From Colias croceus (Eukaryota > Arthropoda > Insecta > Lepidoptera > Pieridae): DNA of 64,000 bases. The stretch covers positions 1,798,001-1,862,000 of the forward strand of contig NC_059546.1 in NCBI RefSeq assembly GCF_905220415.1. The letters are read 5' to 3'. This document shows positions 1-12,200 of this stretch, one piece after another (positions within the stretch are counted from its first letter, which is position 1; each line of letters starts with the position of its first letter). Below the pieces are notes generated by a model, which saw only the letters and a list, made by a program, of their open reading frames with translations, searched no databases and was not told where the DNA came from. The translations under genes were made by a program, and so were the position numbers.

Positions 1-12
1 TGAAGTCGGTTT

Positions 13-118
13 AAAAAGAGCGTGTGTGCCGAGCACACGTGTAAGAAGTGAAACTTCTTTGGCTCCATAGAGTAACGTATTGCCTCTCAACGCACCTAAA
101 GGAGTTTCACTTCAAAAA
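13..118 (+). mobile_element. Hairpin-plus-GAAGTGAAACTTC MITE, short type
   Basis: Starts with an A-run and the hairpin GTGTGTGCCGAGCACACG, then AAGTGAAACTTCTTTGG, a short body and the inverted end GGAGTTTCACTTCAAAAA. Related copies lie at 651-805 (reverse), 28287-28412 and 53702-53853. Confidence 0.6.
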
Positions 119-283
119 ATATAAAGACCCTAGTATATTTACTTCAAAATCTAAAATTAACCGAACCTTTTTCGAACCGAACTTAATCCAATATAAATTT
201 AATTTTTCAAAACCGCTTTTCGTGAAAAACGTGTTTAATAAATTGAATGAATAGGATAGCTAATAAAAGTAAATATGTTTTAG

Positions 284-3200
284 CAACGAAGCAACACCAC
301 CAGTTGGACCTTTATTCTTCAGTGGAATAATCAAATCGCGAACACTAGGACAATTAAAAAAACGCCTCCAAGACGCAATATCACACCATCACAACGAAAT
401 AGAAGCATTGAAACACAAACATAGTATCGATTCACCCGATACATCGATTAGAACAATCGAGAAGAGTCCCACGTCTGATATGTTCCCGCAATTATCGATT
501 ATCGATATGGTGGAACAATCGAGTGATGATTCGAATGATGATGAAGAAAATATTGGTGAAGTACATGAGGTTGCTGTTGATGATAATCCTGGTTTAGTGG
601 CTTATCACGTTGCAGCAGAGAGGTACCATGAATTTTTTTTTTATTTATATTTTTGAAGTGAAGCTTCTTTAGGCGGTTTGAGAGTAAAATTCGCGTCATG
701 GCAATACCGTCACGTCATGGAGTAAGGCGACGATTTGGTATCATTGAATGTTGCTAAATAAGTTTCACTTCTGACACGTGTGCTCGGCACACACGCTCTT
801 TTTTGCAATATGTTATACATATGTATATTGTTTTTTTTTAATAAATTAATTACGTTTTATAGGTTGCTACGAGAGTATTCCCGTTGGTTGGAAGAAGGTG
901 ATAAAGTTCGAGCCTGGCCCCACCATGCCGATATATCTAGGTTTATACCTGAAAAGGTAATTTGTTAATTTTAATGTAATTTCTTGATAGGAGCATTCGC
1001 AAAGTATGAATAAAAAACTAATTTCAAAAATGTTTTGAAGTGTTTTTTGGTTTGAAGTGAAGTTTCTTTATCGGGGTTGGAAAAAAATTTAGTGTAACAT
1101 TTTTTCGTTACGCGTGACATTTTTCCGTTACGCGCCATCTTTTTCTTATCCCTACCACGCGTGACTCGACGTATTTCTGTAAAGTTGCATATAGTAAATT
1201 ATTTTTTTAAAAATAAGGTGTACACTAGTACATACCTACACACATTTTTTTTAAGAATGTATGAATGTTTGTTACTCTTTCACGGGATAACCGCTGAACA
1301 GACTTTGATGATACTTTGAATAACACAAGCTGTAGAAATACTCGCTTTTGCCTTTTGCTAGTTTACGATGATAATATCCAAATAATAAAGTTTTTTTTTA
1401 ATTTTTTTCCTATATTGTTTACAATTTAGAATTTTTCATTGCTTTTATTCATTCATTAATTATATTATGATTCCTTTTATACAAACAACCAGGTATTATC
1501 ATCAGCGTGGTCAGCGTCAGTACCACAATATATAGAAAAAACTCGAAAATCAGTCCCCTGTCCAGTGCGAGTTCCACTAACTCACCACGAGATGGCGCTG
1601 CAAGCTATACGAGAAATAAGCGATAGGACACATCGCAGGTGAATTTATATTTAAATTTAGAATAAGGATATTATACTTTATTTAGAAGTAGTTTCCTTGT
1701 ACTTTTAACCAACTTCTTTTATATGATATCGTGATAGATAGGTTAGATAGGTTTTCTATATACATGTTAACTTATCAGGTAATAGAAGCCAAAAGGTCCT
1801 ATGTAACTCATTCAAAAATTGGCCACCTTTGTAGTTCATTTATCAATTCCATCTTATTATTAAAAATAAATCAACTACTACTACTACTTATACACAATCA
1901 TGCATCTAATTTTAAAGTAAGGATTTAACATTAGGATAACCCTGTTTAAAAAACCATGATTGATGATGCCAGTTCGAATTTAATTTTAGCTGTGGCTTAA
2001 GAAATTTTTCGTTTAATTGTCTCAATGAATATGTTCACTAAAACATTTTTTGTAACTATTTCAGGAGAAAAAAGTTAGTTGTCAAATCACTGGTTGAAGA
2101 TGTTAACTTTATGGACTCGCGCGCTGTCTTGAAGTCAATCGATCAGAGATTGGGTGACGTTGTCGATTTTGCACGGTGAGTTTAGAAGCTTAATTTTTAT
2201 ATATTAGTCTCTAATAATATATCGATTGAATAAAAAATAAATAAAGATAGAATTAAATTCGTTACATAAGGTGTCATCGATTTCGAAAAATTTGATTCCC
2301 ATAAGTTTAAAAAGTGGGTCAAAAACGAGTCGTTTACATACAAACATACAGGTAAAGCTAATAAAAACGTGTTAAAAAAGTTATAATTCTTGTTAATGAC
2401 TTGTACGTATTTTTAAAACATTCCGTATTTATGACATTTAGTTAAATTATAAATTTCTAATAAAATAATTGTAGGGAATCCTCTTGAAATTTAGTTACTA
2501 ATTGCTATAAAAAAATGTATGTACTTGCAAATTATATCTGTATATTCCTTGTGTTTTCGTTTTTGAGCCAAAAAAAATTATTTTAATATCACCAGGGAAT
2601 GGACATCAGAAGTTTCTCGTATTTCCCAACTAGACAGTAAGTTATGGGAGCTAGTGAGCAAGCTGCGCGTGCGCAGGCCGTTGCCGCCAGTCAAGAAGTC
2701 ATGTCCGCAGAACTGTCGACCCATCACTATACGGATTGCGGTCAGTATTCTGGCTTGAACGACCAATTTATTCTAATACATTTTTATTGTACACGTTTTT
2801 TGCTTGTTCTAAAACAAAACTGGCCCAAATTGTAACTTGCTTTGATAAACACAATACCATGCATTAATTTGTAAAATAATAAGTAGAAATAGATAAATAA
2901 AAATAGTTTATTTGTTTCATAACGCATATATACAACAAATATAATAAAGTGATTTGTCACATATAATAAAGTGATGTCCTTTTCAGGAAGACGAGTGGTG
3001 CATATCAACCGGAGTTGAGCGTGAAATACAAGAAAATAGGTTAGTATATTATACTTTTTTCTCAAAATTAGCTCATCAAAATAAAGGTTATCAAAGTAAC
3101 AACGCGTATCGATCCTCTCAACGCGAAGCAAATTTAGTCTCCCCGTGACCACGCTCTCTGCAAAGTGTGCTAAACGTCGGGAAAATAATATAATGAATGA

Positions 3201-6200
3201 ATCGCGTTTAAAATCCGTTAAAAATCCTCCATAAACCTCTGAACCTTATATACAACTAGCTGTCCGCCCCGGCTTCGCCCGTGGTACATATTTCGCAATA
3301 AAAGGTAGCCTATGTTCTTTCTCAGGGTCTAAAGATTATCTGTGCCAAATTTCATAAAAATCGGTTGAGAGGTTTAAGCGGGAAAGCGCAACAGACAGAC
3401 AGAGTTACTTTTGCATTTGTAATATTAGTAGGGATCGCACTACATTATTTCTAGTATACGTGTATAATATCTAGGAACCTTTTTTCCATAATAATCATGA
3501 TAGTTCAGGATACATCGCCCATTTTTGCAAGTGACTACTATTAAGCTGATTTTCCGTTTGTAGCTTTATTTTGATGAGACACCCAATAATTTCGTGTACG
3601 AAACTCTCGATTGTGGTAGCTAACAGAGATAACAAGGATAAAAATTTTTGACTTGATGGTTCTCAAATATTTATTACGCAATTTGTAGGACAATATGTCT
3701 GTTGAATTATATAAACATTAACTAAGTGAAAACAAAAAAATCAGCTTGTTAGTAATCATTTATGATGACCTCGTCATCGATACACTTTGGAAAGGGGGAC
3801 TCTTTGAACCAACCATAGATTTTGTAGGACAAATATTTTTTCGAATAATTTAGGTAATTATCTTGAGATTGAACAAAAAAAAATTCAGTTAGTAATAAAT
3901 ATTTGAGAACCATCAAAACAAAAAATTTTATCCTTGTTATCTCTGTTAGCTACCACAATCGAGAGTTTCGTACACGAAATTATTGGGCGTCTCATCAAAA
4001 TAAAGCTACAAACGGAAAATTAGCTTGATAGTAGTCACTTGCAAAAATGGGCGATGTATCCTGAACTATGATATATGTGTGTACAGACGTGGGTCTCGTG
4101 CGGGCGTGCGGCGCCTGTGCCGCGCCAGACCGCACTTCGCACGCACTGCGGCCGCCTTGCTCACGTGTGCGAGGTCAGTTAACATTTTATTGTTTATTTA
4201 AACTTAAACTAATATTTTAAGATTATTTTATTATTCGTAGGGGTCATATTACATAACAATTCGTAATTTAATAGTAAGTAAGTAACAATAGAATGACAAA
4301 AAGGCCTTTTTTTATTATTTTTTTTTTTATAGTGGGGAAATCTTCCAAAGATACCCACGGCCCCCGGGGAAGGAGCCGTTGGTTATGTCGGATTCTTACC
4401 GACTAAAACCCCACTGTGTTCCGTCGAGCCGCTTTAATGAGGGGGCCGCGGGTATTTGTTAGAATTCTTCCGCGACATGACAAAAAGGCCTAGGCACAAG
4501 ACTAGGATTATTACTAGTTTGCATTTCGGCTATTACTTAAACAATTTACTGTTGACAAAGGGACTTGTAGTTTTGCATACACTGATCACATAAAAAATAC
4601 TTAAACAACAAAATTACGTCAAAAATTTTTTGCTAAATTTTTCCTGAAAATCCATGTTTTCTTTTCTAGCTTCGCGCAGCCAGCATATACCACTTCTCTA
4701 ATATGAGCATTTTGTCTATGAAAACAATCTTAAACGATAGCTCACGTGCTGGTGGCAAAGTTGGGCGGGTTGTTATGGGTGTACACATAGAGTTTTAAGA
4801 ATTCATCTATTTGAAAATAATATGCGTCTGGAATTTTATATGTATTTTTTACGTACTCAGCGTATGCAAAACTATAACCTCTTTTGAGCTTAGTATACCA
4901 ACAGTGGGACATCCTGTATGTAATTTAAAACCTTACCACGTTACGCAATTGGCAGAATATTTCCAATTGAATTTTAATTTATTTATTTTGTAAATGTGTG
5001 ATACAGACAAACTCGAAACGCGGATACAGCGGTAAACGTGTGCGAAAGAGTGTGGCGATACATCCCTCTCGTTCACACGTGTTCGCACGCGAAAGATCTG
5101 CTGACCAATCTTGTTACAGATCTGGCTGAGGTAAGAATTAGATTTAGAAAGAAAATAAAACCAGAATTTGTTTTATAATATACTAGCTTACCGCCTGCGG
5201 CTTCGCCCGCTTCGTCTAAAACCTAATAAATTATATACTAAAACCTTCCTCTTGAATCACTCTATCTATAAAAAAAACCGCATACAAAGGGACATAGGGA
5301 AATAGGGACAGAGAAAGCGACTTTGTTTTATACTATGTAGTGATTTGATTATAATGTTCTAATACGATCACAAAAGATTGACTAACATTGACATTTTTGT
5401 ATGAATCTATTTTTCAAATAGAACCAAAAAGTTAAAGTTGCTATGTTCATTCTTGAAAATTATTAGTACAATAGTGCACAGATGTTAAATAATTCCAAGG
5501 TATTCTGTAATCATTTTAGGATTTACCAAAATGTCTATGGACATACACTTTGCTTTACCACAAAAGCAAAATAAAATATCTAAAGCTAATATTATAAAGC
5601 TGAAAAGTTTGTTTGTTTGTTTGTTTGAACGCGCTAATCTCAGGAACTACTTGAAAAATTCTTTCGGCGTTATATAGCTAATTTATCGAGGAAGGTTATA
5701 GGCTATATATCATCACGCTACGACCAACAGGAGTGGAGCCACGGGGGTGAAACCGCGTGGAGTAGCTAGTGTAGGATATACACAAAAGATGATGTATGCC
5801 TTCCTATCCCTTTGGAGCAATTGTCAACCCAAAAAAAATGCTATGCGGAGCTCTGATCTCTCCCATTCGCTTGCCGCTTAAAGACTAGGCTTCACACAAG
5901 TGATTAACAAATAATTTTCAAATACTTAAACGCAGGAAAACCCGCGAAACTTAGTATATTTAAAATTTATTTTAACAAACCCCTATTTTTACTAAACTTC
6001 CAGAAATGGATATGCCACGACAGTTCCCGTACAGTGGAAGTACTATCCCGTTGGAGTAAGGGTGATCCAACTCAACAAATGCTATGTGGAGCTCTGATCT
6101 ATCCCAATCGCTTGCCGCTTCACAACTGGGCTGATGTGTATGAAGCTGTGTGTAAAACCAAACTACCCTCAAACGCGATGTTCAGCTATTTGTCTAAAGT

Positions 6201-9200
6201 AAGTATGTGGTGGACTTTTTTTTTTGGAAGACTTTCGCTTTTATTGGCGGTAAAGCTATTGCATGCTATGCCTTCAAGTCACACCTCCGCCCGTCCCCGT
6301 GGGGAGCGTGAGGTTTTTTCGTTACGGAATTTCTCGATTCGGTTCCCGCGCTCAAGGCCCGCGATAGAAGCTATGCAATAGCTTAAAAATTGAAAGTAAG
6401 ATTTGTAAATATTCGGAAAACTTGTGAAAGTTTCTGGGATAAAAATAATTTAAAATTTGATAATGATTCAGGATTTAGTGCTGTTGATTTAGGGGCTCCT
6501 TTTAACTATCGTGACAATACTTAATTCAGATTTTTCTTAATAGTTAGGTTATAAAGATTTGTTTAACTAAAAATAAATAATTTTTTGTTATATTCTCAGA
6601 TTCAATTTTCTAGGATTGAAATGTATTAATGGTTATATATTTTTTAGTTCGACATGTCACGCTGGTCACAAGCCGCGGACACCTCCCAGCGACTGCAAGT
6701 GTTGGAGGCGATAACGGGCGCTGCGCAGAGGTGGGGGGCGAAGCCCGACGAACAGCATCACGTTCTTATTGAAGTGAGTTTGTTTTGTTAAGATAGGATG
6801 TTGTATTTAAAAAAAAAAAAAAACGTTTTGAACAATTTTAGAAATATTTTGTTAAAAATTAGCAAAATACATGTTTTCTCTAGTCAGTTGAAATCATTAA
6901 TAGTAGAATTTTATTTTGGGGATAACTTTCTTCCAAATAGTTTAATGTTTGATATCCTAAGTTGGGGCAAAGTATCCCGATTTATTGAAGCGTGTTTTAT
7001 CTCTTCCAGTGGATAGATCTAAAATTGTTTAACTTTATAACATACCAAGAAATAATTTCCAATTAAAAAACTGACATTGGATATATATTTTTTGTTTTAT
7101 TTATATATTGGATAAGGCATTTTCATGCAAATTCTTTACACTCAGTTATTAGGCGTACAATCGTCCGCACTAGTAACAGCGCGCGAAGTGAGCGCGCACG
7201 TGTGCGGCACTGCGCGTCGCGCGGCGCACTGTACGCTGCCGCCGGTGTACTGCGCCTGCGCAGCGAGCGTAGTGAGGAATAGAGCGAACGAGTTGACGTT
7301 TGATCAAGTGAGTAGTTAATTAATATGAAATATTTTTTTTGCAAAACTTAAAATTGTCAGAGCTAAACTAAATTTAAATGGACAGTACTAGCTTTTAAAT
7401 AAAAAGAATTATCAAAATCCGTTCACTCTAATTGAAAGTTCTGAAGTAACAAAATACAAAACAATGCAATCGAATTGAACTCCATTTTTTAAATCGGTTA
7501 AAATGAAAGTTTGATAAAATTATTTTTATAATTCTGATGAAACTTATCGGAATGATGAGGAAACAAGTTTCAAATTTGTTATTCCATAAACATGTTATCT
7601 TTTATTTTATTTTTTGTTAAGCTTAAAAATTTCAGTAACATATTTCGATTGTTCATCAAAAACTTCTTTGTTATTCAAGTACTAATTAAAAATTTGCTTT
7701 AAACCTATTTCTCTTATTCCCAGATCGGTCACCTCCTCCGTGAGCTAGGCGTTATCTGGTGGGAAGCTAGAAAGACTTCCTCCAATAGGGACATGTTCCC
7801 CCACTACGCTACACATATGGCCGATGTGTTGGCGGCTTTATTACAGGCCTTTGTAGCCGCCGCTGTGGATATGAGCTATGCGCCTGAGAGAGGTAATTTA
7901 CGCAAATACCTCTTGGACTAGACAAAAAAATAGATGTGATGATTTGTTGAAAATGTTTTAATTAATATTGGTAAATTCCATTTGTGAGATGAATAGTAAT
8001 AATATCGTATCAATTGATAACTTCTGTTTCTATGGGAAAATTGTACAGTTTTAAGTTTTCTAAATTATACCAAAAATGTTTCTAGGGTTGTTCGATGTAG
8101 AAGTGTGAAAATATAATTGTAGTGTAGTTAAAAATATCATCCATTAATAGAGTTTGTCTATTTGTGTATTGTATGTTCGTCAGAATGGCTGAACAGATTT
8201 CAATGAATTGGTATGTTTAAACCTGGAGAAGAATTTTGAGTATTTTCTGTGTGCGTTGAAATAAGGAAAGGAGATTTTCCCAAAAGATGGCAATATAAAA
8301 TTATGATTTCAGTAACTCTATACGCCTGGTCGGCCATGTTGGAATCCTGGTCACCCTGGATCTTACCCCAGTCCCTCCCGCCCCTGCTGCCCTCCACGTG
8401 TGAGGACGAGGTCTACACCACCATGCTGGAGAGGTTCGTGGCCTGCATCCAACAGGTTATGGAGGACTGTCCTGGTGAGTTTGGAAGACGGGGTATGGAT
8501 ATAGATGGAATTTTAAGGGGTATGAACAAAAAAAAAATACTTACATAATTTTTTGTTCACTTTTTTCTAGATGATTTTCAAGAAGATTGCTTTAGGTGTA
8601 TTTTAATTTTTTTTTTATTAATATAAAAAAAAGTTCTAAACCTATTTTCAGGGTTTTTTCTGACCATCGTTCGTGGTATTTTCTCACAGCAATTTATGCA
8701 ATTTTTTTCATTTCCTCACCAATTTTGATAACTTATGCAAACAAATTATATAATTTATATAAATTCATATAAAACAATCTTTCCCCACTTCAGGAAGCGC
8801 AGAACCGTTGCTCAGCGAAGTATGGCGCTGGTCGATAGAGACGTATCTATCGGTGAGCGGCGTTGCCGGTTCGCAAGAGGCACGCGTACAGATGTCGGCG
8901 CTGCTGTGTGCTCTGTCCCGCTCGCACTGGCGGCGCCAGTGGTGCAGCGCGCCCTGTCTGCCGCTGGCCGTGCAGGTACAGACAGATGGGACAGGCAACG
9001 CCGCACACGTGAGGAGGTTTTGCGGCGAGCGGCGTTGCCAGTCCGCAACACTTAGAACGTGAAGCGGATCCGCTTTCATTAGCGCCGCTGAAAGCTCAAA
9101 GGAACACAGTAGAGTTCAGTCGGTTGCGGTAATAACGAATTGTAAAAGTTCGTTAATAAACAGTAGAATCTAAAAAATATTGATATTTACATTTTGTGAA

Positions 9201-12200
9201 TTAAATACAAATGTAATTGCGTTTGTGACTCGCATTTCAACATTCTTTATTGTAAAAAATCAAACATAAAAATGATTGAAATATTGTTTATTTCCAGATA
9301 AGCACTTTATCAGACAGAGAGATAACATCATGGTGTAGTGTGACACTAAATCACACGCTCACTGACACTTGGCTGCATGGCGTGTTGGACCAACACTTGG
9401 CGCCAACGTTGGCCAATCTCTTCGCGTTGTTCACGTCTAACAACATGCAGTTTTCGCAAGAGGTAGGTTATATATTGAACAGTCTAGCGATATTTATTAT
9501 TTTTTTACAAATGACGCGTTTTGATCATTGATACACAGGTGGCATTAATTTTAAATGATATCATAATTGAATCCAACAGCCAAATCAACCACGCGGCAAC
9601 ACAAACAAACAGATAAAAACACATAACCCATCCGTAAAATAATAAACTATGAATATGTTATGAACGAAACAATGACCAAAATCGAACTTCAATTCAACAG
9701 AAACATTAAACCTTATATCCAAGCAACAGAGTTCACTTTCGCTCGTTATAACCTTAATTATGCGCAAAGAAAGTTGAACCTTATTTTTAAGCAATAGAGT
9801 TCACTTTCGCTAATCTTATCGTAACCTCTATTAAAAGAAAATTAAACCTTACGTCTAAGCAACAGAGTTCATTTTCGCTCGTTATGACATTAATTATGTG
9901 CAAAGAAAATTAAACCAAGCAACAGATTTCCTTTTCGCTCGTTATAACTTTAATTATGAGCAAAGAAAATTAAACTTTATATCCAAGCAATAAAGATCAT
10001 TTTCGTCTACTTCTAGTGTCTAGCCCAAGCGTGCATGTTGCCATGGTGGAGGTTACCCCTCAGCGGGTTGGAGCAGCTGCTGGACCAGTACTTCCAGCAG
10101 CATTTCAACCCCGCCATGCCGTACCATGAACTGCCGCATTTTTGGTGAGAATTTTTTAATAACAATTTATGGTGACTCATTATTTATATTTGTGTTCATC
10201 CTTCTTTTTTGAAACAATTTTATATTTATTTATCGATATGTTTTTGTTTATTTGCATTTGGTATACAATCATTTCGATATTCGGTATGAAAAGAAAAATC
10301 TGTCAAACAAGTCCTAGAAAATCTCTCGTTTTTAACTCCATAAATAGACTTCTTCTTTCTCTACGTATATATAGCGAAGCCTTGCTCTGAATCAAATATA
10401 TACAACTTTCCGACATCATCATTCCTAACTCCACAGTGAACATCACTCTTATCACTACATAGTATAAAACAAAGTCGTTTTCTCTGTCCCTATGTCCTTA
10501 TGTTCCTTTGTATGCTTAAATCTTTAAAACTACGCAACGGATTTTGATGCGGTTTTTTTTTAATAGATAGAGTGATTCAAGAGGAAGGTTTTAGTATATA
10601 ATTTATTAGGATTTAGAGAAAGCGGACGAAGCCGCGGGCGGTAAGCTAGTCTATATATATAAAACTCAAAGGTGACTGATATAGTGATCTATCAACGCAC
10701 AGCCCAAACCACTGGACGTATCGGGCTGAAATTTGGCATGCAGGCAGATGTCATAACGTAGGCGTCCCCTAAGAAAGGATTTCCCGAAATTCTTGCGGGA
10801 ACGGGGAAAAACGGGGATGCACGTACGAAGTCGTGGGCGGAAGCTAGTTTAGAAATAAAATCAACGATAGTATATTTAAATGTTCTATTGTACCCTTCCA
10901 GCATAGCACTATCAGCGGCCCAACTCCGCGTGTACCCAAACTCGCTACAAAATAAGGGCGGTTCACACTCGGCGCGCTGCAGCGGCGTGTCGAGCGCGCT
11001 GCGGGCCGGTGTGGCGCCGCCCTTACACGCGCACTTGCGGCCCTTTGTACAGTGCTTGCTGCGGGTTGTAGCGGACCTAGGTGATAAGGCAGCCTAATCT
11101 ATATACTTCTACACTAATATTATAAAGCTGAAGAATTTGTTTGTTTATTTCCCCCGACGAGTACAACATGGAGGTCTTCAAGAAAAGAGTGAACAGGTAC
11201 ATTCTAGGGAAGCGCGCTCCATCTTAGGCCACATCTCAGCTTACCTTCAGGCGAGATCGTGGTCAAGCGCTTCCAATCAGGCAATAAAAAAAGAAGTTTG
11301 AACGCGCTAATCTCGGGAACTACTGGTCCGATTTAAAAAAAATATTTCGGTGTTAGATAGCCCATTTATCGAGGAAGGCTATAGGTTATAATTGTAACAA
11401 AATTTCCTTTATGCTACATTAAAGAGTTAAATAAATAAAAAATATATAAAAATAATCCAATGGAGCGCACCGAACACTCGAGCGGTTACTACCTCTATAG
11501 CTATCGGAAATTCCTAGAAATATACTAGAGAAGGATACTCCATATTTTTTTAGTTTATAGTTTTCAGAAATATTACAGTGCCCTAATACAAGACGAAATT
11601 TTTAACTAAAAGAACGAACTCCTGATTAATAATGTGTTTTAATTCATTCTAAATTATTACAGTTCCTCACATAGAGAATGAAGAAGGGCAATTGGAAGAT
11701 ATCTTGAGTCGAACTGTTGTAGTATTGTGTATGGAGCCCGCTGCTAAAATAGTTCTGCCTGTGAGTATTTTAGCTAAAAATAATAATATAACATAAATGC
11801 AAAAAGAAAAAAAAAAAGATCTAAAAAGAAGAAGAATCTAGAAGAAAGCCATTGTACTTTTTTTAAACGTTATTTTCAAACGGTTCTCTGTATCCAACTA
11901 GGTGACTTGTATATTTTTTTAAATATTAACAAATTAAAAAATATCAAATTTTTTTCGCCAAAAATATCTTTCACATAGCTTATAATCCAGAAAAAAAACT
12001 GGAATAAAACTAAGTGCAACCTGTACATCATCAGGTATACCTGGAATGGATGACGTCACCACACGTGCTGAAAGCCAGTCTGAGCGCACTGGCCACACTC
12101 ACAGCGTTGGACTACTTTCTGCCGCTCGCTGACCGGTTGGCTAAAGCACATCTTGAGACTAGTAAGATGTTTTTTGTTTTTTTTGGCCTTTGGGTTACAC

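Noticed and set aside
8735..9079. Four overlapping 80-106 codon frames on both strands
   Set aside because: They are shadows of one GC-rich EPG5 exon (8794-8975); only the frame with SAEPLLSEVWRWSIETYL splices in phase to its neighbours.
9721..10010. CRISPR-like array from spaced repeats
   Set aside because: The genome is animal, units are degenerate throughout and there are no unique fixed-length spacers or cas genes. The same applies to 51752-52285.
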